DNA of 57,634 bases from a virus. Location: positions 1 to 57,634 of IMG/VR virus record IMGVR_UViG_3300003323_000363, one strand, 5' to 3'. Shown here one piece after another: positions 26,474-34,094 of this stretch. Under the pieces are notes generated by a model that saw only the letters and a program-made list of their open reading frames with translations, ran no database searches and was not told where the DNA came from. The stretch's first letter is position 1; the number at the start of each line of letters is the position of its first letter. Position numbers and translations under genes: made by a program.

Positions 26474-26684
26474 GTTCTGGATTATAGATTAAGTGATAGA
26501 TTTTTCTTCCATTAGGACCGGCAGACTCTTGTATTTCGCTTATGCCGCGCAGGTGCTTCATTTTTCGGTCACGCACGTGCCTATGAACCATGCTGCGGTC
26601 TTTGCCTATTTTTCGAGCGTATGCCGGGATGCTTAAAATTTCCATATCCAAAGGTATGTAAATATCTACAATTGTAGATGCCAT
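26448..26684 (-). CDS. Helix-turn-helix DNA-binding protein
   Basis: A 78-residue protein with a likely winged or excisionase-type helix-turn-helix: LSIPAYARKIGKDRS, then MVHRHVRDRKMKHL, followed by a hairpin (GRKIYHLIY). It probably acts as a regulator of early genes. An ATG 13 codons later (MEILSIPAY) is an alternative start. The first codons contain a perfect 16-base palindrome (26664-26679) that would then be upstream sequence. Confidence 0.65.
   Translation of the reverse strand: MASTIVDIYIPLDMEILSIPAYARKIGKDRSMVHRHVRDRKMKHLRGISEIQESAGPNGRKIYHLIYNPEHENSSNQK
26664..26679. promoter_or_regulatory. 16-base perfect palindrome, operator candidate
   Basis: ATCTACAATTGTAGAT is a perfect inverted repeat at the 5' end of the helix-turn-helix gene. 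A near copy (TCCACAATTGTGGA) lies before the methyltransferase gene at 27692-27705. The shared core CYACAATTGTRG suggests one binding protein, perhaps the product of this gene. Confidence 0.45.
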
Positions 26685-26693
26685 TTTGTGAAT

Positions 26694-27170
26694 TTATTTT
26701 ATCCTGAATGCCATTGCGATATAAACCGCATCCAATTCTTCGTCTTTTAACTTTCGAGATATTCCCGATTGCTCTGCTACGTACTTTTTCCCAACAGCAG
26801 TCCACCGACCATCTTTTTTGAGTAGCCCATTACCTTTCCCGAGCGGCGCTATATCATCCACAATCCACCCTGCTTTTTTAAGCATACGCGATAGTAACAT
26901 GCTTGTTGCGTGGTTCATGCCAACACGCATAGCTATCGACTCTGAAACGCTCGATTTGTGGCCTCTGCGAAAGTTCGCCTGTTTGTTCATGTATCCTGCT
27001 TCTAAATAGATTTTGGTAATTTCTCGCGGCTTGCCAGGCAAAAAGTGGTACACAATATCTTCCAACTCCATCAAGCCCACATGCAGCCACTTTCTTTCCT
27101 GGTTATCCCACATGGCTATACCGGATAGGTGTAGGTCAGCATCGATACCAATTATATATCTAAACCTCAT
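26694..27170 (-). CDS. RuvC-like Holliday junction resolvase
   Basis: A 158-residue protein with the RNase H-type fold signs of RuvC-like nucleases. Asp10 is in the first strand (YIIGIDADLHLSG), Glu57 in a later strand (KIYLEAGYM), and Asp143/Glu144 and Asp147 in the last helix (LKDEELDAVYIAM). It should cut branched DNA formed during phage recombination and before packaging. It overlaps the methyltransferase gene by 4 bases, so both are probably made from one message. Confidence 0.82.
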   Translation of the reverse strand: MRFRYIIGIDADLHLSGIAMWDNQERKWLHVGLMELEDIVYHFLPGKPREITKIYLEAGYMNKQANFRRGHKSSVSESIAMRVGMNHATSMLLSRMLKKAGWIVDDIAPLGKGNGLLKKDGRWTAVGKKYVAEQSGISRKLKDEELDAVYIAMAFRIK

Positions 27171-27646
27171 GTAAGTAAAATTCCAAGTCCATTCTCACTT
27201 GCTCGTAGCAGAGCCAACAACCCCTTTTGTCCGTAAGCAAAAAGCGTTGTTCCATTACTGGGGCTATTTGCTGTCCTTCCATCAGACTTAACAAACTTTA
27301 TCTTCCCATTGACGAATAGAATCGCTTTCGCTGGCTGCGCAGCTATCTGCCACCAAGGAGCAGATGTTCTATCTGGAGTCAATGCAATTCCATTATTATG
27401 ATCAATCATCTTGCTAACCCAAGGTGTAAGCCCATTTCTCCCTCCAAAAGGAGGATTCATCCATACAAATCCCATCCATTCTACTTCCAATGACCGTTCT
27501 GTTATGAAGGTATTGGCAGGTACGGAGCAAAATTGTCTGTCTACTGGCGACGCAACATCCATATCAAAATGGCATCCCATCGCATCGAATAAATATTTTG
27601 GAGTAAAGTACTCGTCAGATCTGCCGGGTGATTCCCAATATGACAT
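27167..27646 (-). CDS. DNA N6-adenine methyltransferase (phage Dam family)
   Basis: A 159-residue methyltransferase of the phage DNA N-6-adenine type (PF05869-like). SDEYFTPKYLFDAMG and FDMDVASPVDRQFC are followed by the catalytic NPPF motif in VWMNPPFGGRNG, then the TPDRTSAPWW block. It would methylate adenines in the phage DNA, likely to escape host restriction. I use the ATG at 27646. A TTG 14 codons upstream extends the frame but is a weaker start. Confidence 0.88.
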   Translation of the reverse strand: MSYWESPGRSDEYFTPKYLFDAMGCHFDMDVASPVDRQFCSVPANTFITERSLEVEWMGFVWMNPPFGGRNGLTPWVSKMIDHNNGIALTPDRTSAPWWQIAAQPAKAILFVNGKIKFVKSDGRTANSPSNGTTLFAYGQKGLLALLRASENGLGILLT

Positions 27647-27691
27647 AGATGTATTTATAAAAGCTTGTTTAATTGACGCAAGATACAAATA

Positions 27692-27705
27692 TCCACAATT
27701 GTGGA
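27692..27705. promoter_or_regulatory. 14-base palindrome upstream of methyltransferase, operator candidate
   Basis: TCCACAATTGTGGA is a perfect inverted repeat in the short gap between the methyltransferase start and the end of the gene at 27710. Its core matches the palindrome at 26664-26679, with one symmetric change per arm. Confidence 0.45.
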
Positions 27706-27709
27706 CAAA

Positions 27710-28594
27710 TTATTTAGCAATATTATTTTCACTCATGTAATGCTCCAACTTGCTTTTTGCTATTTCCAAGAACTCAATAACATTATCTTCTCCCTCGGAG
27801 CAAATTGATTTTATGCGTTCTGAAATGTGTTTCCTGCTTGCCACAGCAAATGCAGAGTCGTCAGAGGAACCAGATAAAACCTTCTGCAATACCGAAGATG
27901 CTTGGTTAATTTTACTCTTGTCGTTCTGATCCCTGGCGTTCGCCAGAATCCATTTTGCGGCTGCCTCTATTTCTGAACCCGTTTCTGATATGGGGGTTAT
28001 TAGCTCTATTTTAAGCAATAAATCATAGAGTATTCCTCCATAGTCTTGGTAGGGAATACCACTCTCAAATGAGCCTACCATAGCACTTACAAGTAACTTA
28101 TACCGGCTAATTAAAGAATCTCGCTCGCTTGGCGCTGGCGGTTCCTGTTCTTCCTTCCTGTGAACTTGTGATGTTTTTTTCATCACCGGCTTTTTTGTTT
28201 CTTCGATGTATGCGCGTACCCACTGAATCCAGTTTGAAGGGTTAAAAATTACTGGGTCGCCCTCCTTTTTTCGATACATTCCCTCCAGTCCATTATCAGT
28301 AGCGGCGTAAATCTCCTTTACAGTAAGATTTGGGAACTTCACGAATGAGTCAATGAGCGCTTTCGAAATAAGCACATATTCCTCGCCTTCTTTCTTCTTT
28401 TGACCCAGCATTACAGAGGCTTTAAGCATTATGCTGTCTGCCGCCTTTGCTGCCTGGGCCGAGTTGAAATCTTTGAGTTTTGGGTTTGAAAGGCTGGATA
28501 CGGTAGCCAATGCAACGCGCTGTTCGGTAGGATTCAGCAGCGACATAGCTGAATCGCCAAACGGATTTTCTGGTATTTTAGAAAGGTTCTTCAT
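27710..28594 (-). CDS. Replication-associated protein, possible helicase loader partner
   Basis: A 294-residue, mostly helical protein directly after the DUF4373-type initiator gene. The first 100 residues (NPTEQRVALATVSSL, NLTVKEIYAATDNGLEGMY, NWIQWVRAYI) resemble a helical protein-protein domain. A proline-rich charged linker (KEEQEPPAPSE) and a helical C-terminal half follow. There is no Walker motif, so it is not a loader of the DnaC/IstB ATPase type. A role in starting replication is inferred from the neighbour and the overlap of 17 bases. Confidence 0.5.
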   Translation of the reverse strand: MKNLSKIPENPFGDSAMSLLNPTEQRVALATVSSLSNPKLKDFNSAQAAKAADSIMLKASVMLGQKKKEGEEYVLISKALIDSFVKFPNLTVKEIYAATDNGLEGMYRKKEGDPVIFNPSNWIQWVRAYIEETKKPVMKKTSQVHRKEEQEPPAPSERDSLISRYKLLVSAMVGSFESGIPYQDYGGILYDLLLKIELITPISETGSEIEAAAKWILANARDQNDKSKINQASSVLQKVLSGSSDDSAFAVASRKHISERIKSICSEGEDNVIEFLEIAKSKLEHYMSENNIAK

Positions 28595-29495
28595 CTGGAT
28601 TGTTAATGTTGTTGATATATTGATCGTATGTTAAGACAAGGCCCTTGTCAAGTAGGCTTTGTGATGCTTGCCGTATGGCGATAGCCGAGTCCATAATTTT
28701 GCCGCGAGACCTGGGTTTTTGTATTTTTGCGGAAATTTCATTAAAAGCTCCATTTAACTTCGGTATTGTCCACGAGTCCCAGTATTCAGGAATGTGGTCG
28801 ATCATCTTTCGAATATACTTCAATGTTTCTTCATCGGTGGGCTCTCTTTGGAGCGTAGAAACACAAAGTCCACAAATTGCGTCCGCCAGCTCTTTGGCGC
28901 TTTTCCCGTCCGCGCCGTTCCATCGGTATCCCGGCGCAATTTCCATTACCGAGACTTTTATCTTGTGTACGATGGAATATTCATCTGGATTCTTTTTTCT
29001 TGACTTTCTGACTTTCGTCAAAGGTGGGTCGATAACGGAGCTTGCGACGTCAATAGATACGTTAGTATCTATATTATTAAGTTCTTGTTTAGTTATATTA
29101 TTGTTTATGTTGTTGTTGTGCAGGTCAGTAACCGTATTGTAACCGGTTACAATATTTTTATTCTTTTGATTTTCACGGAATTGTGAAACTTTTTCAGCCG
29201 TTTTTTTTCGCTTTTCGTTCAAACTTTCTGTATACTTTGATAGTTTTTTACTGAAAGTTTGCCCGTTTTCTGACGAAAGTATGCCCAATTCTTCCATGAA
29301 ACACCAGCATTTTTCTAGTTTTCGGCCCACGTCAAGTTGCGATTTTAGAACCTTTGTTCTGACTGGTTTTTCACTAGCAGCCAGCTTTTCGAGAACTGTA
29401 TAAAACAGGCCAAGCCCTTCGTACCCAAACTCCATGTAGAGAAGCTGTATTTTTTCGTCGTCAAAGGCACCGCAATAGTGAGGATAGAACTTCAT
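28578..29495 (-). CDS. Replication initiation protein with N-terminal DUF4373-type domain
   Basis: A 305-residue protein whose start matches the DUF4373 / Lin1244-type domain: KFYPHYCGAFDDEKIQLLYMEFGYEGLGLFY within the first 40 residues. Domains of this kind stand at the N-terminus of DnaD-like replication proteins in Bacteroidota phages and mobile elements. The middle is a variable N-rich linker, and the C-terminal third is a basic helical domain. It probably recruits host replication proteins to the phage origin. It overlaps the upstream gene by 4 bases. Confidence 0.78.
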   Translation of the reverse strand: MKFYPHYCGAFDDEKIQLLYMEFGYEGLGLFYTVLEKLAASEKPVRTKVLKSQLDVGRKLEKCWCFMEELGILSSENGQTFSKKLSKYTESLNEKRKKTAEKVSQFRENQKNKNIVTGYNTVTDLHNNNINNNITKQELNNIDTNVSIDVASSVIDPPLTKVRKSRKKNPDEYSIVHKIKVSVMEIAPGYRWNGADGKSAKELADAICGLCVSTLQREPTDEETLKYIRKMIDHIPEYWDSWTIPKLNGAFNEISAKIQKPRSRGKIMDSAIAIRQASQSLLDKGLVLTYDQYINNINNPDEEPF

Positions 29496-30034
29496 AATAC
29501 ATGCGCGAAATTTTCGCCGTAAAAAGTGAATAATTCTTTGACACGGCTAAATTGCGACTCTGGAAATTTAAACCACTCCCCTCGAACCTGAAAAGACTTA
29601 AACTTTTTCTGTAACCGGCGCTCATCCAGAATATTCCCTTCAAAGTGGCAGGCGATCTTCAAATTGGGCTTATCAACTCTAAGTGCTCCAATTCTTGATT
29701 CCAAAGAAGAAGATATACCTATCTTTCCAAACTCAGTAGACTCGTCATACATCAAGTAAACATACTTGGGGTAATTTATCTGCTTTACTTGCAAGCTATC
29801 ATAGTATTGCCTCGAATTGACGTTGTGAGATGTTACATCGATGTCATCATATATAGACTCTGTTGTGTCTATTAATTCCAAAAACTTTTCAGCTTTTTTC
29901 CTGAGAGATTTAAGTTCCTTCTTGCTCGGAATCTCTCCTGTAAAAGTCGTTAGAATTGGATCGCCGAACCCTTTGTAAATCCTCATATGGCCCACTAAGA
30001 TTGGCTTGTTGCTCATTTTTGAAAAATCTACCAT
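29492..30034 (-). CDS. T5orf172/MUG113-type GIY-YIG superfamily nuclease
   Basis: In this 180-residue protein the C-terminal half matches the T5orf172/MUG113 branch of GIY-YIG nucleases: YVYLMYDESTEFGKIGISSS, then LESRIGALR, LDERRLQKKFKSF and RGEWFKF. The N-terminal half has no recognised domain. Such proteins are common in phages, and their target DNA is mostly unknown. An alternative start 6 codons in (MSNKPIL) is possible. A 200-base gap with an RNA structure lies upstream. Confidence 0.75.
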   Translation of the reverse strand: MVDFSKMSNKPILVGHMRIYKGFGDPILTTFTGEIPSKKELKSLRKKAEKFLELIDTTESIYDDIDVTSHNVNSRQYYDSLQVKQINYPKYVYLMYDESTEFGKIGISSSLESRIGALRVDKPNLKIACHFEGNILDERRLQKKFKSFQVRGEWFKFPESQFSRVKELFTFYGENFAHVL

Positions 30035-30040
30035 AATTGT

Positions 30041-30125
30041 AAAAACAAAAAAATACCCGAAAGTGTAGGCGGCCGGGGAGCCATTACATCGCGGCTAGAA
30101 CAGCGATAACCTACCCTTTCGGGCT
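30041..30125 (-). ncRNA. Structured RNA or elaborate terminator (element 1)
   Basis: On the minus strand a 14-base arm CCCGAAAGGGTAGG (30123-30110) pairs with CCTACACTTTCGGG (30069-30056), broken only by one G-A mismatch. Inside lie a 5-bp hairpin (ATCGC/GCGAT) and a 3-bp hairpin (GGC/GCC with a 6-base loop). A T-rich run (30054-30048) follows the closing stem. The multi-branched inside is more than a simple terminator needs. A second element with the same layout lies at 46051-46120. Confidence 0.5.
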
Positions 30126-30189
30126 TAAAATGTCTTTAATCTAGCATATCATTGAGTTTCCCAGGCTCAACGGCACCGTTTGTGCAATA

Positions 30190-30197
30190 CAAATATA
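30190..30197 (-). promoter_or_regulatory. Possible -7 box (TATATTTG) before RNA element 1
   Basis: On the minus strand the sequence TATATTTG fits the Bacteroidota -7 motif TAnnTTTG. A matching -33 TTG at the right distance is not clear. It would start transcription about 60 bases before RNA element 1 and the downstream replication genes. Confidence 0.35.
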
Positions 30198-30236
30198 CAA
30201 AATTTAAGAAAAATTCCCGCCGAAGCAGGGATAAAA

Positions 30237-31376
30237 CTAAATACTCAACTGAACAACCGGAAACACCATGATTGCAATATCTTCATCGTCTTCCGCATCA
30301 GGTTTAATGACCGCTGGCTTGCTGGTTCCGTTCATGCACATAGTAAAGTCGCCTGAAACATTAGCCAGCGCGTCCAGTAGCCGTTTTGAGTTAAAGCTGA
30401 TCGATAGTGAGTCGATTTCGCTGGAAATCGCAATATCCTGATTACTCCGCGTGTTCTTTTCTTCAAAGCCAGACGAAATAAATAGGTTATTCCCCTTAAA
30501 ATCGAGCGAAACTTCCGGTTCTTTGAAGTTGGCGAATATATTTGCACGTTTTACGCACGCCTTCAATAGTTCAGAGTTGACGCTGGCCTCATACTCGAAA
30601 GATTCCGACACATGATCTCTTTTGCCTGGATAAACGCCTTCAACCAAAACAGAATACGCCTGCCAATCGCCGGAATGAACCTTAATCATTTTTCCTGAAA
30701 TGTCAATGGTCACGTTTTTCTCTGAATCGCCTATCGAGTCGGAAAGGAGCTTTGCGAACCGGGCTGGGATAATCAACTCCTTGTCCTTCGCATCTGTTTC
30801 GTGTTGGCGACTGTAATATGAGAAAGTGAATCCGTCTGTTGCAATAAACTCCAAACATCCGGGGAATACTCGCATACTTACGCCGCAAAGTTCTGGACGC
30901 AATACGTTTTCACTCACAAATCCCACAACCTGGTTGATGCCTCGTTGCAGCTTTTGCGCTGGCAGCACGAGAGACTCCCCGTCTTTCACTTCCGGCACTC
31001 TAAAATAAGCCGTCGGGTCCTCACAAGGAATAGTGAACAGATCCGATTCTACCGCCAATTCGAGGCTAAAATTCATCAAACCTTCTACTGTATACGTGAA
31101 CGTGGCGGAAGTATTTGGAAGCGCGGTAAGCGTTCGAATGAGCAAATCGGCCGGCGCAAGTATCGAAACCTCTTTTTCTTCCATTTCGAGCTCGCTGCAC
31201 TTTGACTTGATTCGCAGTGTTGCGTTCCCATCGCTGGCCGTCACGACCATTACTTTGTCGTTCCTGACGTAAATCAGCACACACTCGAAAACCGGTGCTA
31301 TTTTGTTATTCGGTAGTACTCGCGCCGCGAATTGCAGCGATTTTAAAAATTCTTTCGTATTAACGGTGAATTCCAT
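30237..31376 (-). CDS. dnaN: DNA polymerase III beta subunit, sliding clamp
   Basis: A 379-residue protein with the three-domain plan and length of bacterial beta clamps: MEFTVNTKEFLKSLQFAARVLPN at the start, AGINQVV-like and GVSMR segments in the middle (ELCGVSMRVFPGCLEFIATDGF), and a final MVFPVVQLSI. The typical clamp end binds partner proteins. The ATG at 31376 is chosen because the longer frame runs through the upstream gene. The clamp holds DNA polymerase on DNA. No phage polymerase is present, so it probably serves a host polymerase or phage repair proteins. Confidence 0.88.
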   Translation of the reverse strand: MEFTVNTKEFLKSLQFAARVLPNNKIAPVFECVLIYVRNDKVMVVTASDGNATLRIKSKCSELEMEEKEVSILAPADLLIRTLTALPNTSATFTYTVEGLMNFSLELAVESDLFTIPCEDPTAYFRVPEVKDGESLVLPAQKLQRGINQVVGFVSENVLRPELCGVSMRVFPGCLEFIATDGFTFSYYSRQHETDAKDKELIIPARFAKLLSDSIGDSEKNVTIDISGKMIKVHSGDWQAYSVLVEGVYPGKRDHVSESFEYEASVNSELLKACVKRANIFANFKEPEVSLDFKGNNLFISSGFEEKNTRSNQDIAISSEIDSLSISFNSKRLLDALANVSGDFTMCMNGTSKPAVIKPDAEDDEDIAIMVFPVVQLSI

Positions 31377-31380
31377 TTTG

Positions 31381-31683
31381 TTATAATTTTTCGATTGCTT
31401 CAATAAACTGGTTGAGACCGGCGAACTGCTTTGATTTTTCGGAGAGGCGCTCAAAGAAAAGCTGCGCCGCAATTGATGAGTTAGCGTAGCAAACATAGAT
31501 TCTCTCACCGCAAAATGAATATTCGTTGTATTGCGCGTCAATTACATCTTCCAATGCCTCTTTTTCCAGTTTAATAGCCGCGCACTCTTTTTCGAGCCTT
31601 TGGGTCGTCTCTTCTTTTTGGTCGAACTCCTCTTGCCATTCGATGAGTATTTTTCTCACTTCTTCAATCCGTGATTGTGCCAT
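31381..31683 (-). CDS. Hypothetical coiled-coil protein (100 aa)
   Basis: One hundred residues, with a coiled coil in the first half (EEFDQKEETTQRLEKECAAI) and a helical second half (LFFERLSEKSKQF). It ends 4 bases before the clamp gene and overlaps its upstream neighbour by 20 bases. The family is not known. Confidence 0.6.
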   Translation of the reverse strand: MAQSRIEEVRKILIEWQEEFDQKEETTQRLEKECAAIKLEKEALEDVIDAQYNEYSFCGERIYVCYANSSIAAQLFFERLSEKSKQFAGLNQFIEAIEKL

Positions 31684-31858
31684 TTTCTTTCGCTTTTTTG
31701 ATGATTAAATAAACCGTGCTCAGTGCGTAATCCATTCGGTCGGCCACCATAGCAACCGATAGCGACGTGCCGTGGCCTTTGTTCCTGAATTCCTGAAACA
31801 GATCCAGCGCCTTCTTTTGCCGCTTCATCCAGCCTTTTTGAGTGGGTTTTAGTGCCAT
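31664..31858 (-). CDS. Small helix-turn-helix-like protein (64 aa)
   Basis: A basic 64-residue protein. The second half (VAMVADRMDYALSTVYLIIKKAKENG) looks like a helix-turn-helix with STVYLIIKKAK as recognition helix. It may regulate nearby genes or assist DNA binding. It overlaps the metallohydrolase gene by 10 bases. Confidence 0.55.
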   Translation of the reverse strand: MALKPTQKGWMKRQKKALDLFQEFRNKGHGTSLSVAMVADRMDYALSTVYLIIKKAKENGTITD

Positions 31859-32532
31859 AATGTAAAGTCCAATGTTAAACCTGGTTTCGCCGCGTAGGTT
31901 GGCTTGCCCGTCACTTTTCTAATCCTGTCCACGAACTGTGATTCGTTCGAATTGCTATCTGATAAATGCAGAAGCGTTATAGACTCCGTTTTGCTGAGGT
32001 CCTGGTTTATTAAAACACGCTCGCACTGCTGTATGCTGAGGTGGTCCTTCAAAACACGCTCGTACAAAAACGTCGTTTCGCTTTTAAACGCCCGATCTTC
32101 CAGTATTGATTCGCAGTAGTTTGCCTCGATGAGCCAGTGGTTGACGCCCTCAAACTTATAAGGCACAAAGGATGTGTCAGTCATAAAGACGCATGTTCCG
32201 CATTCCTGGTGAGAAAAAATGAATCCGTGAGTTGGTACGTTATGCACAACAGGAAATGCCATTATTGTAAATTCCCCCATGCTGAATGGCTCCATTTCAT
32301 CGAATCTATACTTTATGCTGCACCCGTCTTTAATGGCTCCCTTCGCGCCTTTTCCGTGGTCTCCGTGGCCTATATGAGTAATAATGAAATGAACATTATT
32401 CAGGTCAAAATTAAGGAATCTCTTAATTTCATTCCATGAAAAGCCCATGTCTACGACGAGTCGGCATCCGGTGCTTGATGTAAAGATCCAGCAGTTACCG
32501 GAGCTGCCAGATCCAAAGCATTTTGCTACCAT
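31849..32532 (-). CDS. Metallo-beta-lactamase-fold protein, WalJ/YycJ-like nuclease candidate
   Basis: A 227-residue protein of the metallo-beta-lactamase fold. It begins MVAKCFGSGSSGNC and LVVDMGFSWNEIKRFL, as in the WalJ/YycJ group, which includes DNA exonucleases. The metal motif reads THIGHGDH (His53, His56, Asp58, His59), one residue longer than the usual HxHxDH. The later metal ligands are likely in VVHNVPTHGF and MTDTSF. Between recT and the clamp gene it may supply the 5' exonuclease needed for RecT annealing. I use the ATG at 32532, which overlaps the HNH gene by 7 bases. Confidence 0.75.
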   Translation of the reverse strand: MVAKCFGSGSSGNCWIFTSSTGCRLVVDMGFSWNEIKRFLNFDLNNVHFIITHIGHGDHGKGAKGAIKDGCSIKYRFDEMEPFSMGEFTIMAFPVVHNVPTHGFIFSHQECGTCVFMTDTSFVPYKFEGVNHWLIEANYCESILEDRAFKSETTFLYERVLKDHLSIQQCERVLINQDLSKTESITLLHLSDSNSNESQFVDRIRKVTGKPTYAAKPGLTLDFTLWH

Positions 32533-33140
32533 ATCCTTTTTGGTGTTGTCATTGCTAAATCGACCCCCATCTTTTTTATTCGTCGCTTCATAGACATATA
32601 GGTGATGCCAAATTCTCTCGACAAATCCAAAACTGTTCTCATTTGGCCTTGATAGACAGCATATGTTGTGGTTGTTTTGTTTTTGTTCTGCTCTGACTTC
32701 GGAACCCAACGGCAGTTAGATGGCTCATAATTACCGTTGACATTAATCCTATCTATCGTCAATCCTGGCTCATATCCGTTATCCATAGACCATTGATAAA
32801 AAGACATGGGATTTTCTGACCAATCTTTACATACCGATATTCCTCTGGCTCCATAATGTTTATAGCTTTTTATATTTGGATTATTACATCTCTGCTTCAT
32901 ATGGTTCAAAATATTTGCCATAGGGGTATGTGATAGCCCGTGCTTACGAAAATATACTTTACGTTCATTGTGCTTTCTACATCCACAACTTTTAGATCGG
33001 CCAGACACCAAATACCTGCACGAAACTTCTTTTTCAACTCCGCAAGTGCACCTACAAAAGACGCAGATTTCTTTCCCTATTTTTCCGCATTCGGCAATTA
33101 CAGTCCAACTGCCGAATGCGGCTCCAATTTCTAATTTCAT
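32526..33140 (-). CDS. HNH endonuclease with zinc-ribbon start (homing-type)
   Basis: A 204-residue protein. The first part has a zinc ribbon (CRCTCG, then SCGCRKH). The central part is the HNH pattern of phage homing-type nucleases (MKQRCNNPNIKSYKHYGARGISVCKDW, then LTIDRINVNGNYEPSNCRWV). The end holds a small helical DNA-binding motif. It lies as a tight insert between recT and the metallohydrolase gene, overlapping both by 4-7 bases. Such genes are often mobile, and its sequence looks more AT-rich than its neighbours. Confidence 0.85.
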   Translation of the reverse strand: MKLEIGAAFGSWTVIAECGKIGKEICVFCRCTCGVEKEVSCRYLVSGRSKSCGCRKHNERKVYFRKHGLSHTPMANILNHMKQRCNNPNIKSYKHYGARGISVCKDWSENPMSFYQWSMDNGYEPGLTIDRINVNGNYEPSNCRWVPKSEQNKNKTTTTYAVYQGQMRTVLDLSREFGITYMSMKRRIKKMGVDLAMTTPKRIW

Positions 33141-34039
33141 GGGAAGTCGTTTTCTTCTTCCTGTGATTGTTCCGGCTCTGCTGGTTTTTCGACTGTCTGC
33201 TTAACGCGCTCTTTTTGCTTTTCAACCGGAACCGTTTCGAGTTTCGCAGCCGGCGGTAGCGCGATTGTTTTCGCTTCGATAGATGGTCGGTCGTTTACAA
33301 CTTCGTGAGTTCGGTCCACAACTTCCGTTTCATCGTCCGTGGTGAAATCTTTCTGGTAAACGTTCGCGTCCTGCGAAGCGTTAATGATCGGCTTCAATGC
33401 CCGCTGAATAATGGTCCGCTTTGCGGCCTCCACGTCAAATTGCGTTTGCAGCTTATTTTTCTCACCCTTCGCGCGGGACATATTCCAGCTTTTTCGAATC
33501 TGCGCCATTGTCATTAAATCAACTGCCTTTTTACCATTCTGGAATGTGATGAACACATAAGCGCCAACAATCGGCTTGTCCAAGTTGGTAAACTCCTGTT
33601 CGTGGACAACCGAAACAATCTTGCCGCCTTCCAGGATGTGAGCGAATTTATCTCCTTCGTGGATTGTGTACGGGTCAACATCCACAACGCCGGCCACGCG
33701 ACGTGCAACCGCCTCCGATCCAAAATAGGACCTAATCATTGTGCAGTTATTGCCGTATGGGATAAAATAGCACTGGTTGCGAATAGCACTCAATCCAGCG
33801 GCGGCCATATTGAATAGAGCGTTTGCGACTGATTCAGCCGAACAAACCTCCATAATTGGTTTGCCATAGTCTCCTTCTCCCTGGCGCGGCTGCGTCAAAA
33901 TAAAATACGCCTGCCGAACCTCATTCTCAACAAGGTACCCTTCCGGGATGACAAACCCGCCTTGCGTAAGTTGATTGATCCGGCCAAGCACCTGGTCTAC
34001 CAATTCCTTTTTTACTTTTTCAACATTCTCATTAGCCAT
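33137..34039 (-). CDS. recT: RecT-family single-strand annealing protein
   Basis: A 300-residue RecT recombinase. Core segments are visible: GFVIPEGYLVENEVRQAYFIL, CSAESVANALFNMAAAGLS, CYFIPYGNN and the RKSWNMSRAKGEKNKL region. An acidic, proline-rich tail ends in EEENDFP, perhaps for contacts with single-strand binding or partner proteins. It anneals single strands during phage recombination. No lambda-type exonuclease is present; the metallohydrolase two genes down is a candidate partner. A promoter with an overlapping operator lies upstream at 34064-34085. Confidence 0.88.
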   Translation of the reverse strand: MANENVEKVKKELVDQVLGRINQLTQGGFVIPEGYLVENEVRQAYFILTQPRQGEGDYGKPIMEVCSAESVANALFNMAAAGLSAIRNQCYFIPYGNNCTMIRSYFGSEAVARRVAGVVDVDPYTIHEGDKFAHILEGGKIVSVVHEQEFTNLDKPIVGAYVFITFQNGKKAVDLMTMAQIRKSWNMSRAKGEKNKLQTQFDVEAAKRTIIQRALKPIINASQDANVYQKDFTTDDETEVVDRTHEVVNDRPSIEAKTIALPPAAKLETVPVEKQKERVKQTVEKPAEPEQSQEEENDFP

Positions 34040-34063
34040 AACTTTTCGTTTGTTTTGTTTCTA

Positions 34064-34085
34064 CAAATATACTCTAATATCAGAG
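34064..34085 (-). promoter_or_regulatory. Promoter with operator before recT
   Basis: On the minus strand TATATTTG (34071-34064) matches the Bacteroidota -7 motif. Directly upstream lies the inverted repeat CTCTGATATTAGAG (34085-34072). The -33 position reads TTTT rather than TTG. The operator touches the -7 box, so a bound protein should block transcription. A close copy stands before the gene at 36329. Confidence 0.6.
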
Positions 34086-34094
34086 CATTTAAAA

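Noticed and set aside
30237-31541. Longer clamp frame with 55 extra N-terminal residues
   Set aside because: The added residues do not look like a clamp start and lie over the neighbouring gene. The ATG at 31376 begins the proper domain.
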